From Myxococcales bacterium (GTDB taxonomy: Bacteria; Myxococcota_A; Polyangia; Polyangiales; Ga0077539): a stretch of 64,000 nt of DNA. Of the stretch, positions 1-9,835 are shown one piece after another; the first letter of the stretch is position 1; each line of letters opens with the position of its first letter. Below the pieces are notes generated by a model. The model did no database searches. It saw only the letters and a program-made list of their open reading frames with translations, and had not been told where the DNA came from. Position numbers and translations under genes: made by a program. The stretch lies in NCBI GenBank assembly GCA_030652255.1, contig JAUSAZ010000171.1, positions 1 to 64,000 on the forward strand, in the 5' to 3' direction.

Positions 1-235
1 TTCGCGCGCCCGGCTGCCGCAGGGTTAAACCCACGGCAGCCCAGGGAAAGCCCGCGGCGGGCTGGTCACTGTGCCGGGAGATCGGACAGGCCGCGTGCGG
101 CCTTCACCTTGGCTGCCGTGGGTTTCAACCCGCGGCAGCCGGGCGAGCGAAGGTGAGAGGATGGCTGGGGATCCGCGCGATGGCTCGTCACCCCAGCCAG
201 CAAGCGCTCTACGCACGATGAGGGCAACGATGAGC
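1..235. repeat. Dispersed palindromic element, family A copy 1 (truncated by window edge)
   Basis: Reverse complement closely matches 48268-48505. Contains hairpins ggctgccgtgggtttcaacccgcggcagcc and agcccgcggcgggct..aggccgcgtgcggcct. Confidence 0.8.
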
Positions 236-312
236 ACTCGTGGGGGAGGGCGGGGGTGGGGGCTCGCGCAGGCGTGTACCCAACTCGTCAGGCCACCGCT
301 CTAACGGGGGGA

Positions 313-1755
313 TCAGCGCCGGCGCGGGCCGAGGAAGCGCCACGCCGCGGAGACGAAGTCCGACGGCAGCACGTGCCCGTCGCCGTCGCGCAGGGCCGTC
401 TGGGTGACCGCGCCCACGGCCGCCATGCGCGCCTCCAGCTCGCAGGTGTACTGCACCGACACCAGCGGGTCGCGGGTGCCGTGGGCCAGGTAGCCCGGCG
501 GCATGCGGCCGTCGGTGCGCAGGGCCACGGGCTTCTCGGCGCCGCTGCACGCGCACCAGCCCGGGCGGGTGCGCAGCGTGGCGCAGGTGCTGCCGCTCCC
601 CTCGAAGGAGCAGCTCCAGGTGCTGGCGCAGCGGTTGAGCCCGCCGCTGCTGGTGGCGTAGGCGGCGATGCGGTCGGCCAGCGCCGAGGCGACCAGCGTC
701 GCGAAGAAGGCCCCGTTGCTGTGCCCGAGCGCGTACACGCGGCCCGCGTCGACGCCGTACGCGCGCCGCGCCTCGACGATGAGCGCGCGGGTGAGCACGA
801 GGTCCTCGTTGGCCGTCGGGCTGCCGTTGGGATAGGTCTCCCAGTAGGTCTCCTCGGTGCGGTGATCCCAGTCGCCCGAGGAGCGGTAGCGCGAGCTCGG
901 CGCGAGCACGATGGCCCCGTTGGCGTTGGCCACGGCCTGGGCGTCGCTCTCGTCGAAGACCCCGGCTCCCGACCCGTTGGTGCCGTGGAAGAGCAGCAGC
1001 AGCGGCGGCGCGGCGCCGCGGGAGGCGGGCACGTAGACGGTCACGTCGCGCGCGTTGCCGTTGACCCGGATGGTCGCGGCGCTGCGCCCCGTGCGGGTGG
1101 GGAGCGTCCCGGTGTAGACCACCGGATCATCGGCGGGGATCGTCCCGGTGTCGCGCGTCACGTCGACCACCACCGGAACATCGCGGGGGGTGCCCACGTC
1201 GATCGGGCTGCCCACGTCGCGGGGGGTGCCCACGTCGACGCGGGGGGTGCCCGCGTCGGCGACCCCGGGGGTGCAGCGGGGCACGTAGCCCGCCTCGGCG
1301 TAGCAGTCGTTGTCGCGGTCGCAGAAGCAACGCGCCTCGCCCGGCCAGCAGTGGCGCACCTGCCCCGCCGCGTTGCGCGGCTCGCCCGTGGAATCCCGAA
1401 ACACCGCCTCGTAGATACAAGCAGGTATGTCGATGGATATGGGCGCGTCGACGCCGACGTCGCGGGGGACGCCAGCATCGAAGGCGACGCCGACGTCGCG
1501 GGGGAGGCCTGCGTCGCGGGCGGCGCCGAGGTCTGTCGGGGGCGCCGCGTCGGGTGGGGGCGGTACGTCGGGGGCGGTGCCCGGGCGGTCGGGGACGGGG
1601 GCGTCGGGGGCGCGCGGGGTGTCGCGCGCGACGCCGCGGTCGGGGGCGGCGTCGACGATGAGGCTCATGGCCCCAGCGTCGATGTCATCCGCCGGGACCA
1701 CCTCGCAACCCGAGGCGCCAAGGAGGCAGAGCGTGAGCGCGACGCGGGTGTTCAT
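313..1755 (-). CDS. Lipoprotein with PHB-depolymerase/LpqC-like alpha/beta-hydrolase esterase domain
   Basis: Signal peptide with lipobox (LCLLGASGC), Asp/Val/Pro-rich linker, then PPLLLLFHGTNGSG, GHSNGAFFA and HGTRDPLV motifs. Confidence 0.85.
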   Translation of the reverse strand: MNTRVALTLCLLGASGCEVVPADDIDAGAMSLIVDAAPDRGVARDTPRAPDAPVPDRPGTAPDVPPPPDAAPPTDLGAARDAGLPRDVGVAFDAGVPRDVGVDAPISIDIPACIYEAVFRDSTGEPRNAAGQVRHCWPGEARCFCDRDNDCYAEAGYVPRCTPGVADAGTPRVDVGTPRDVGSPIDVGTPRDVPVVVDVTRDTGTIPADDPVVYTGTLPTRTGRSAATIRVNGNARDVTVYVPASRGAAPPLLLLFHGTNGSGAGVFDESDAQAVANANGAIVLAPSSRYRSSGDWDHRTEETYWETYPNGSPTANEDLVLTRALIVEARRAYGVDAGRVYALGHSNGAFFATLVASALADRIAAYATSSGGLNRCASTWSCSFEGSGSTCATLRTRPGWCACSGAEKPVALRTDGRMPPGYLAHGTRDPLVSVQYTCELEARMAAVGAVTQTALRDGDGHVLPSDFVSAAWRFLGPRRR

Positions 1756-1833
1756 GACGGGGTCTATCGGTAGGCCAAACGCGCGGGCGCCACAAGGGCG
1801 GGCGCCGGCCCCGGAGTACGACCGCGACGACCG

Positions 1834-2664
1834 TCACCGGGGGGGGTAGGTCACCTGCACCGTGACGGGACCGGCCCCGAGGGCGCCCGACAGCGTCGCC
1901 TCGATGCGCACCAGCAGGTTGCCCGCGGGCGCGAGGCTGAAGCGCGCGCCGGTGAAGGTGAGCGTGCTCACGGTGTCGTCGAAGGCGCGAATCTCACAGG
2001 GCTGCGTCAGCACGGCGTTGTTGTTGAAGGTGTACTGCCCGTTGGCGAACGAGAAGCCGACCGTACAGTTGGCGCGGCTGCTCCCGCCGGGGAACGCCTC
2101 GGACGTGAACACGAACTGCTGCCCCCCGGCCGGCGCGCCGGTGGGCGGCGTTCCGAAGTAGGCCGAGCCCTCGGTCATCTGCGTGGTCATCCCGGCTCGT
2201 TCAAACGAGAGCGCGACGTCGGTGGGAGCCGTCAGCTCGCTCGGGGTCGGGAGGGTCGGCGCCGTCGAGGCGTCGCCGCTGTTGCTCGCAACGCAGCTCT
2301 CGATCGGGGTCATCATCGATTGGCAGCCCGCGAAGACGCCGTCGCCGATCATCGCGCAGGTGCTCCCCTGCGAGCGGGCCGCGCACGAGAGGTACCCCTC
2401 GATCAGCGTCTGGCACGTCGCGGGCGCGCCGAAGAGCGTCGCCGCCAGCTCGGACTCGCAGGTGCTCGACGTGGTGCAGCCCTGGCTCCGTGAACGGCTG
2501 CAGATCGTGTCGATGTTCCCCCTCGGCGTCGCGGCGCCGCCGGTGTCGCCGCTCACCCCGCCGTCGCCCGTCCTCGGGGGGTCGCTGGCGCTCCCGCCGC
2601 AGCCGAGCGCGCACGTCACGGCCAACACCCCGAGCACACCGAGTCTATTCTTCGTGGTCTTCAT
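1834..2664 (-). CDS. Hypothetical lipoprotein
   Basis: Start taken at MKTTKNRLGVLGVLAVTCALGCGGS (lipobox); upstream ATG in the ORF track gives no signal peptide. Confidence 0.75.
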   Translation of the reverse strand: MKTTKNRLGVLGVLAVTCALGCGGSASDPPRTGDGGVSGDTGGAATPRGNIDTICSRSRSQGCTTSSTCESELAATLFGAPATCQTLIEGYLSCAARSQGSTCAMIGDGVFAGCQSMMTPIESCVASNSGDASTAPTLPTPSELTAPTDVALSFERAGMTTQMTEGSAYFGTPPTGAPAGGQQFVFTSEAFPGGSSRANCTVGFSFANGQYTFNNNAVLTQPCEIRAFDDTVSTLTFTGARFSLAPAGNLLVRIEATLSGALGAGPVTVQVTYPPR

Positions 2665-2827
2665 CGTCTCAGCTCTCCTGAGCGCACCGGCGCGCTCGCG
2701 ACGGAGGCAGACAGCAGCGGCCATGCCGCGCCGCTTTCCCGGGCGATTGGCGGTGGGCGGGCGCCCGGGACCGTAACAGCGCTGCAACGCTGCGTGGCGC
2801 GGGTGTCGTGTAGGCTCCGCGGCCGCC

Positions 2828-3667
2828 ATGGCCACCACCCCCGACATCATCGGAACCACCACCGACCCGCTCCCCTTCACCTACGACGCCCAGCGCACCA
2901 CGCTCTACGCGCTCGGCATCGGGGCCACCGCCGCGGAGCTCGACTACCTCTACGAGCGCCGCGGGCCGAAGGTGTTCCCCACCTTCGCGGTGATCCCCGC
3001 GTACGACGCGCTCATGGCCGTGATGGCGCGCTCGGACATCTCCTTCGACAACGTGGTGCACGGCCACCAGAAGGTCTCCGTCACGCGCCCGATCCCCCCG
3101 GCGGCGACGCTGCACACGGTCGCCACGGTCGCGGCCGTGTACGACATGAAGAAGATGGCCCAGGTGGTGATCACCACCCGCAGCCACACCGCCGAGGGCG
3201 AGCACCTCTTCGACACCGAGTGGGGCATCCTGGTGCTCAACTCCGGGGGCTTCGGCGGCGAGGCGCCGCCCGCGCGCGAGGGCGGCGCGCCGTCGCGGGC
3301 GCCCGACGCGGTCATCGAGGAGACCACCCGGCCCGAGCAGGCGCTGCTCTACCGGCTCATGGGTGACCTCAACCCCCTGCACGCCGACCCGGACTTCCCC
3401 CTGGTCGCGCGCTTCGACGGAAGGCCCATCCTGCACGGGCTGTGCACCTACGGCTTCGGGATGCGCGCGGTGGCGAGGGCCGTCGCGGGCGGCGACGCCA
3501 CGCGGCTGCGGGAGGTCGGAGCGCGCTTCACCAAGCCCGTGTGGCCCGGCGACACGCTGCGCACCGAGGTGTGGAGCGAGGGCGAGCGGGTGTGGTTCCG
3601 CACGTCGACGAAGGAGCGCGGCGACGCGGTGCTCTCCCACGGCACGGCCCGCCTCTCGGCGGTCTGA
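2828..3667 (+). CDS. MaoC-like dehydratase (hydratase-2 / MFE-2 hydratase type)
   Basis: YALGIGA N-term and DLNPLHADPDFPLVARFDGRPILHGLCTYG hot-dog hydratase motif. Confidence 0.9.
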   Translation: MATTPDIIGTTTDPLPFTYDAQRTTLYALGIGATAAELDYLYERRGPKVFPTFAVIPAYDALMAVMARSDISFDNVVHGHQKVSVTRPIPPAATLHTVATVAAVYDMKKMAQVVITTRSHTAEGEHLFDTEWGILVLNSGGFGGEAPPAREGGAPSRAPDAVIEETTRPEQALLYRLMGDLNPLHADPDFPLVARFDGRPILHGLCTYGFGMRAVARAVAGGDATRLREVGARFTKPVWPGDTLRTEVWSEGERVWFRTSTKERGDAVLSHGTARLSAV

Positions 3668-3671
3668 GCCC

Positions 3672-4877
3672 TCAGCGGCAGTGGGGGTACAGCTCGCCCG
3701 CGCGCAGCGTGCAGGTGCGCGTGCCCTCGCAGGTCACCCCGCCGCAGCAGGGCTGCCCGTTGCCGCCGCAGTCGAGGCATCCCGGGATGGTCGCGACCCG
3801 AGGCAGGCAGGTGCGCCCGGGGTCGCAGCTCCCCTGGTCGCAGCAGGGCTGGCCATTGCTGCCGCAGTCGCGGCACGTCGGCGCGGCCCCCGGGAGCACC
3901 ACGCACGCGCGCCCGCTCTCGCAGCGGCCGAAGTCGCAGCAGGGCTGGCCGTTGCCGCCGCAGTCGAGGCAGACGGCGTACGCGGCGGTGCGGGCGCTGC
4001 ACACCCGACCGGAACCACACACCCCGCCGTTGCAGCACGCCTGGCCGTTGCCGCCGCAGCTCAGGCAGACGGGGGTGGTCCCGACGCGCGGGGTGCACGC
4101 GACGCCGTCGTCGCAGCGGCCGAAGTCGCAGCAGGGCTGGCCGTTGCCGCCGCAGTCCAGGCAGACGGGCGTGCTCCCGGTGCGGGGGGTGCACACGCGG
4201 TCGGTGTCGCAGCGGCCGTTGTTGCAGCAGGGCTGACCGTTGCCGCCGCAGGACCCGCCCACCGGGCCGGTGATGACCATGCCCGTGTCGAGCGCGCCGG
4301 TGTCATGGGCAGGGCCGGTATCCAGCCGCCCGGTGTCGATCGCTCCGGACCCATCGGTCGCGTCGGCGCCCGGGACATCGACGACGGGCGCATCGATGAC
4401 GGGCGCATCGACGACGGGCATATCGACAGCGGGTGCGTCGCTCGCGGGAGGAGTGTCGACAGCGGGCACATCGACGACGGGCACATCGACGACGGGCACA
4501 TCGACGACGGGCACATCGACAGCGGGCACATCGACGACGGGCACATCGACGACGGGCACATCGACGACGGGCACATCGACGACGGGCTCGTCCGTCGTGG
4601 GTGCGTCGTCTGCCAGGGTGTCGAGCACCGCGGTGTCCACGGTCGCGTCGAGCGCGTCGGCGTCCATCGCGTCCATCGCGTCGTCCGATGGGGTGTCCGT
4701 CGCCGCGTCGACGCCGCCGCTGTCCGCTCCGAGGTCGGCCGTCGGGGCGTCGAGGACGCGCCCATCGGCCTCCGCCCCGACGCGCACCGACGGATTCTCC
4801 AGCGCGCAGGAGGCCAGCGCGGCGGCGAGCGCCAGGGGCAGCAACGATCGGGGACGATGGCCTCGCACTGAAGCCAC
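3672..4877 (-). CDS. Lipoprotein with VVDVP tandem repeat linker and six Cys-rich CGGNGQPCC modules
   Basis: Lipobox LAAALASCALE; repeats read directly in translation. Confidence 0.8.
   Translation of the reverse strand: MASVRGHRPRSLLPLALAAALASCALENPSVRVGAEADGRVLDAPTADLGADSGGVDAATDTPSDDAMDAMDADALDATVDTAVLDTLADDAPTTDEPVVDVPVVDVPVVDVPVVDVPAVDVPVVDVPVVDVPVVDVPAVDTPPASDAPAVDMPVVDAPVIDAPVVDVPGADATDGSGAIDTGRLDTGPAHDTGALDTGMVITGPVGGSCGGNGQPCCNNGRCDTDRVCTPRTGSTPVCLDCGGNGQPCCDFGRCDDGVACTPRVGTTPVCLSCGGNGQACCNGGVCGSGRVCSARTAAYAVCLDCGGNGQPCCDFGRCESGRACVVLPGAAPTCRDCGSNGQPCCDQGSCDPGRTCLPRVATIPGCLDCGGNGQPCCGGVTCEGTRTCTLRAGELYPHCR
4376..4590 (+). repeat. 15-bp minisatellite (tcgacgacgggcaca) coding VVDVP units on the minus strand
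   Basis: Direct reading of tandem units. Confidence 0.9.
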
Positions 4878-4959
4878 AGGTTATCCCGCAATCGATTTGT
4901 CCATCACCCAATCATCGGAAAAATGGCGCAATCCATTCCATGTACGATGGGGACACCGC

Positions 4960-4999
4960 TGTGCACGCAGCCCACATGGTCCTGTGTGGATCGTGCACA
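4960..4999. terminator. Imperfect hairpin tgtgcacg..cgtgcaca in AT-richer intergenic DNA
   Basis: 8-bp perfect outer stem plus cccaca/tgtgtgg inner pairing. Confidence 0.3.
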
Positions 5000-5015
5000 A
5001 TGACGGGCGCGCCCA

Positions 5016-6161
5016 TCACACCGCGACGCCCTCGATCATGGAGTCCGTCGCCGTGGGCCACTCGCGCCCCGCGCGAAACCCGGCGCCCTCCAGCAGCGCC
5101 CGCAGCTCGGCCCGGCTGCGCTCCCGGCCGCCGTCGCAGACCACCATCATCTGCATGTCGGCCAGGGCCGCGGGCGAGTCGACGTCGTCGCGCTCCAGGA
5201 GGCTCTCGATGATCAGCACCCGGGCGCCCGGGCGCATCGCCGCGCGCACCGTCGAGAGGATCTTCGCGCACCGCGCGTCGTCCCAGTCGTGGAGGATGTT
5301 CTTGAGGGTGTAGAGCTCGCTCCCCTCGGGGACGCGCGCGAAGAAGTCGCCCACCTCGAAGCGCGCCCGGGCCTCGACGCCGCGCCGCGTGAAGAGCTCG
5401 CCGGCCAGCGGCGCGACGCCCTCCGCGTCGGCCAGGGTGCCCCGCAGGTGCGGGTGCCGCAGCAGGATCTCCGACAGCAGCGTGCCCCGCCCCCCGCCGA
5501 CGTCGCACACGGTCTGCACCTCCGCGAAGGGGTAGCGCGCGGCGACGAGGGGCGCGGTCATCGTCGTGAGGCCCATCATGGCCTCGGCGAAGCAGCGCTC
5601 CTCGTCGGGGTGCGCCGCGAACCAGTCCCACACCCCCGCCCCGTTGGCGTGCGCGAAGCCGCCGCCGCCGGTGCGCAGCACGTGGTCGAGCGCACCCCAC
5701 GCGTCGAGGTTGGAGCGCGACGACCAGTACAGCACCCACTGCCGCGAGCGGGCGAGGGTGCCGCCGCGCAGCGCCGCCGAGAGCCGGGTGTTCTCCCACC
5801 GCCCGTCGCGGCGCAGGCAGAAGAACCCGTCGTGCGCGAGCGCGCGCAGCGTGCGGTAGAGCGCGTCCTCGTGGGCCCCGACGCGGGCGGCGAGGTCGGC
5901 GGTGCCGAGCGGGCCGTCGAGGAGGGCGTCGGCCACCCCGAGGCGCGCCACGGCCCCGAGCATGGCGGTGCGGGCGGCCCCGACGCTGCGCTCGAACACC
6001 GCGAGCTCCGCCGGGGTGATCGCGTCGGTCAGGCGCCGCAGGGCGCGGATGGCGCCGAGCGCGAGGCGCACCACGAGGTCGGGCGGCGCGTCGGGGAAGG
6101 CCGAGCGCCCGACGGGCGAGTCGTCATCGAGGGGGCGGGCATCGCGGGCGGGGGCGTTCAT
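5016..6161 (-). CDS. SAM-dependent O-methyltransferase (methyltransf_2 / hydroxyneurosporene-type)
   Basis: VCDVGGGRGTLLSEIL SAM motif, GDFF, LKNILHDWDDARCAKIL, N-terminal dimerisation region; start MNAPARD. Confidence 0.85.
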   Translation of the reverse strand: MNAPARDARPLDDDSPVGRSAFPDAPPDLVVRLALGAIRALRRLTDAITPAELAVFERSVGAARTAMLGAVARLGVADALLDGPLGTADLAARVGAHEDALYRTLRALAHDGFFCLRRDGRWENTRLSAALRGGTLARSRQWVLYWSSRSNLDAWGALDHVLRTGGGGFAHANGAGVWDWFAAHPDEERCFAEAMMGLTTMTAPLVAARYPFAEVQTVCDVGGGRGTLLSEILLRHPHLRGTLADAEGVAPLAGELFTRRGVEARARFEVGDFFARVPEGSELYTLKNILHDWDDARCAKILSTVRAAMRPGARVLIIESLLERDDVDSPAALADMQMMVVCDGGRERSRAELRALLEGAGFRAGREWPTATDSMIEGVAV

Positions 6162-6250
6162 GGCGGTGGGTGTCTCCGGGCGCGGAGGGTATTCCGGGGC
6201 GCCGCGGCCGCTCAACGACCGACGGAGCACTTACGGTACCGTGCGCCCCG

Positions 6251-7852
6251 ATGAACTCCCTGCTCCGCGAGCAACCGCTGCTCCTCCTCTTCGTCGTCGG
6301 CGCGGCGGGCAGCCTGCTCGGGAGCCTCCGGGTGCGCGGCTTCGCCCTCGGCGTCGCGGCGGTGCTCTTCGTCGGCCTCGCCCTCTCGGCCCTCGACCCG
6401 ACCCTCGCGCTGCCCGACATCGTGCCGCAGCTCGGGCTCGTGCTCTTCGTCTACAGCGTCGGCGTCGCCGGGGGCCCGGCCTTCTTCTCCTCCCTCGGGC
6501 GCGACGCCCTGCGCTCGGGCGCCGTCGTGCTCGCGGGACTCACCGTCGCCGCCGTGGTCACCGCCGCCCTCGGGCGCGCGCTGCACCTCAACGGCGCCAC
6601 CATCGCGGGCCTCTACGCGGGCTCGGTCACCAACACCCCGGCCCTCGCGAGCGTCGTCGAGGCCCTGCGCGGCGCCCCGGCCGCCCGCCTGAGCGACCCG
6701 GTGGTGGGCTACTCCATGGCCTACCCCATGGGCGTGCTCGCGGTGCTGCTCGTGATGCACCTCTTCCGCGGCGCCCGGGCCGCGCCCGCCGCCTCCCCCT
6801 CCGCCGGGCTCGTCACGCGCACCGCGCGCATCACCCGCGACGACGTGATCGGCCGCCCCGCCGAGGCGCTCGCCCGCCACGAGGGCTGGCGCGTGGTCTT
6901 CGGCCGCCACGAGCGCGCGGGCGTCGACCAGGTGGTCTCCGACCTCACCGTGCTCGCGGCGGGCGACCTGGTCACCGTCGTCGGGACCCCCGACGAGGTC
7001 GACCGCGTCGTGGCGCGGCTCGGCGACGCGGCGCCCCAGGCGATCGAGCTCGACCGCAGCCAGCTCGATTTCCGACGGGTGTTCGTGTCGCGCCGCGCGG
7101 TGGTGGGCATGCCCGTCGTCGAGGTGCAGCGCGAGCTCGCGCGCACCTGGGGCGGCCAGATCACCCGCATCCGCCGCGGCGACGTCGACGTGCTCCCCGT
7201 CGACGGCCTCCTGCTCGAGCCCGGCGACCGGGTGCGCGTGCTCGCCCCCCGCGGCCACCTCGACGCCCTCTCGCGCTACTTCGGCGACTCCTACCGGGCC
7301 ATCAGCGAGGTCGACGTGGTCACCGTCGGCGTGGGCATCGCGCTGGGCCTGCTGCTGGGCCGCGTGGAGCTGTCCCCCCTCCCGGGGCTGCGCCTCTCCC
7401 TCGGCGTGGCGGGCGGGCCGCTCGTGGTGGGGCTCGTGCTCGGGCGCCTCGTGCGCACCGGGCCCCTCACCTGGTCGATGCCCTACAGCGCCAGCCTCAC
7501 GCTGCGGCAGTTCGGGCTGCTGCTCTTCTTCGCGGGCGTCGGCACCCGCTCCGGCGCGGCCTTCGCGCGCACCGCGCCCACCCCCACGGGCGCCCTCCTC
7601 TTCGGGGTCGGGGCGCTCGCCACGCTGCTCTGCGCGCTCACCATCGCCCTGCTCGGCCAGCGCGTGCTGGGCCTCGGGGCCGCGCGGCTGCACGGCGTGC
7701 TCGCCGGCGCCCACACGCAGCCCGCGGCGCTCTCCTTCGCGGTCGAGCTCGCGGACTCCGACGAGCCCAACGCGGGCTACGCGCAGACCTTCCCCCTCGC
7801 GACGATCGCGAAGATCCTCATCGCGCAGGTGATCCTGGCGCTCTTCGGCTGA
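6251..7852 (+). CDS. AspT/YidE-family putative transporter with central TrkA-C domains
   Basis: TM segments, GxxxGSVTNTPAL repeats, paired RCK_C-like regions. Confidence 0.85.
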   Translation: MNSLLREQPLLLLFVVGAAGSLLGSLRVRGFALGVAAVLFVGLALSALDPTLALPDIVPQLGLVLFVYSVGVAGGPAFFSSLGRDALRSGAVVLAGLTVAAVVTAALGRALHLNGATIAGLYAGSVTNTPALASVVEALRGAPAARLSDPVVGYSMAYPMGVLAVLLVMHLFRGARAAPAASPSAGLVTRTARITRDDVIGRPAEALARHEGWRVVFGRHERAGVDQVVSDLTVLAAGDLVTVVGTPDEVDRVVARLGDAAPQAIELDRSQLDFRRVFVSRRAVVGMPVVEVQRELARTWGGQITRIRRGDVDVLPVDGLLLEPGDRVRVLAPRGHLDALSRYFGDSYRAISEVDVVTVGVGIALGLLLGRVELSPLPGLRLSLGVAGGPLVVGLVLGRLVRTGPLTWSMPYSASLTLRQFGLLLFFAGVGTRSGAAFARTAPTPTGALLFGVGALATLLCALTIALLGQRVLGLGAARLHGVLAGAHTQPAALSFAVELADSDEPNAGYAQTFPLATIAKILIAQVILALFG

Positions 7853-7855
7853 GGG

Positions 7856-9835
7856 TCAGTTGGGGGTGAAGCGGAAGGCGTTGCCCGCGCCGATGTTGCA
7901 CGTCGGGTTGGCGGCGGAGCAGATGATCGAGCCCTGCGCGCCGCTGCCGCTCTCCAGGCCCACCGTGGGGACGTAGCCCGGGGGCAGCGCCGCGAGGCGC
8001 TGGTAGATGAGGTCGATGGTGCTGCCCGACTCGTTGAGGGCGACCTCGAAGCTCATGTTCGCCGTGCGGTTGGCGTAGTAGGCGACCGAGCTCCAGTGCA
8101 CCAGGAAGCGCCGGCTGGGCGCGGTGCCGGTGACGGCCGTGCAGATGCCCGTGGCGGAGGTGAACAGGTCGGTCCACCACGCGGCGATGACCCCGTTGGG
8201 GAGCGCCGGGTCGGGCAGCAGGCCCTGGAGGTTGCCGGTGACGACGCTCTCCAGGGAGATGAACCCGTTGGTCGACACGTTGATCATCGAGCCCGCCGCG
8301 ACCGTGGAGCCCCAGAACGAGAACGCGAAGGGCAGCGGCACCAGCACCCCGGTGTCGTCCTGGCTCGGGAGCAGCCGCGTCGAGCCCGCGATCGCGCACA
8401 CGTCCACGAAGAGCGTCGCCAGCGTGGTGCGCACGTAGCTGCCCGTCCGGGCCGGCACGCAGGCGCCCCCGGAGCACTGCAGCCCCGCCGAGCACACGCG
8501 CCCGCACGCGCCGCAGTGGAGGTTGGTCGCGAGGCTCACCTCGCACCCGTTGGCGAGGTTGCCGTCGCAGTTGCCGTAGCCCGCGTTGCAGACCGGCGCG
8601 CAGGCGCCGTTGGTGCACGGCGTCGACGACCCGACGTGGCTGCGGCACACCACGCCGCAGGCGCCGCAGTTGGTGGTGTCGGTGTTGGTGTCGCGCTCGC
8701 ACCCGGTGGCCGCGTTGCCGTCGCAGTCGCGGTAGTTGCGCGCCGAGCAGCCGGTCATCACGCACGCGCCCGCCGTGCAGGCCGCGATGCCGTTGGGGAA
8801 GGCGCACGCCCGGCGGCACATGCCGCAGTCGGTGATGGTGTTGAGCCGCGTCTCGCACCCGTCGGCGAGCGTGCCGTTGCAGTCCGCGAAGCCGGCGTTG
8901 CAGGTGCCGATGCCGCACACCCCGGCGCGGCAGGCCCCCACCGCGTTGGGGGGATTGGCGCAGGGCCGGCCGCACCCGCCGCAGTGGGCGGCGGAGGTCT
9001 GCGGGTCGACGCAGGCCCCGGCGCAGGTGAGGTTGGGCGCGTTGCAGGTGACCGTGCAGGAGACCCCCGAGCAGCTCTGCCCGCTGGGGCAGACGCGCCC
9101 GCACATCCCGCAGTTGGCGGGCGCGCTCAGCGGCGCCTCGCAGCCGTCGAGCGGGCTGTTGTTGCAGTCGCCGAAGCCCGCGCTGCAGGTCGTGCGGCAC
9201 ACGTTCGCGCTGCACGCCGGGGTGCCGTTGAGGGCCGGGCCGGAGGGGCAGATGTCGCCGCAGGAGCGGCAGTTGGTGATGGTGCCGAGGCCGACCTCGC
9301 AGCCGTTGCGGGGGTCGTTGTCGCAGTCGGCGAAGCCCGTGCGGCAGGTGACCTCGCAGCGCCCGCCGGCGCACACGGCGGCGCCGTTGGTGGCGTTGCA
9401 GGCGTAGCCGCAGCGGCCGCAGTGGTCGAGGTCGTTGAGGGGGTCGACGCAGTCGCCGGCGCAGAGCACCCGCCCAGCGGGGCACGGGGCGTCGTCGCTC
9501 GGGCCCGTGTCGTCGGCGGGGCCCGCGTCGGCGGCGTCATCGGCGGGGCCCGCGTCGGCGGCATCGTCGGCGGAGCCCGCGTCGGCGGCGTCGTCCGCCG
9601 GACCCGCGTCGACCGCGTCGTCGGCCGGACCCGCGTCGGAGGGGACGTCCGTCACGGCGGGCACGTCGGGGGCCCCGAGGTCGGTGACCGACGGCACGTC
9701 CGCGGGGCCTGCGTCGGCGACGCCGAGGTCGACCACCGGCACGTCGGCCGTCGGGGCACCGAGGTTGAACTCGCCGGTCGGAAAACTACACGCGCCCGTC
9801 GCCGCCGCGATCGCAAGCCAGGTCCACCGCTTCAT
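7856..9835 (-). CDS. Lipoprotein with Asp/Ala/Gly-rich linker and multiple Cys-rich repeat modules
   Basis: Start MKRWTWLAIAAATGACS (lipobox); repeated C..CG..C....GxxxCxxxxC..xCxxGxxDCxxxxxxGCE units. Confidence 0.8.
   Translation of the reverse strand: MKRWTWLAIAAATGACSFPTGEFNLGAPTADVPVVDLGVADAGPADVPSVTDLGAPDVPAVTDVPSDAGPADDAVDAGPADDAADAGSADDAADAGPADDAADAGPADDTGPSDDAPCPAGRVLCAGDCVDPLNDLDHCGRCGYACNATNGAAVCAGGRCEVTCRTGFADCDNDPRNGCEVGLGTITNCRSCGDICPSGPALNGTPACSANVCRTTCSAGFGDCNNSPLDGCEAPLSAPANCGMCGRVCPSGQSCSGVSCTVTCNAPNLTCAGACVDPQTSAAHCGGCGRPCANPPNAVGACRAGVCGIGTCNAGFADCNGTLADGCETRLNTITDCGMCRRACAFPNGIAACTAGACVMTGCSARNYRDCDGNAATGCERDTNTDTTNCGACGVVCRSHVGSSTPCTNGACAPVCNAGYGNCDGNLANGCEVSLATNLHCGACGRVCSAGLQCSGGACVPARTGSYVRTTLATLFVDVCAIAGSTRLLPSQDDTGVLVPLPFAFSFWGSTVAAGSMINVSTNGFISLESVVTGNLQGLLPDPALPNGVIAAWWTDLFTSATGICTAVTGTAPSRRFLVHWSSVAYYANRTANMSFEVALNESGSTIDLIYQRLAALPPGYVPTVGLESGSGAQGSIICSAANPTCNIGAGNAFRFTPN

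Noticed and set aside
256-1773. 505-aa plus-strand ORF
   Set aside because: Antisense shadow of the esterase lipoprotein; biased composition, no recognisable motif.
4376-4590. Possible CRISPR or regulatory iteron array
   Set aside because: 15-bp units are in frame inside a lipoprotein gene and encode VVDVP.
4433-5212. Arg/His-rich ORF made of RRAHRRRAHR repeats
   Set aside because: Frame-shifted antisense reading of the VVDVP minisatellite.
7818-9485. 555-aa minus-strand Arg-rich ORF
   Set aside because: Wrong-frame reading of the Cys-rich lipoprotein and flank.
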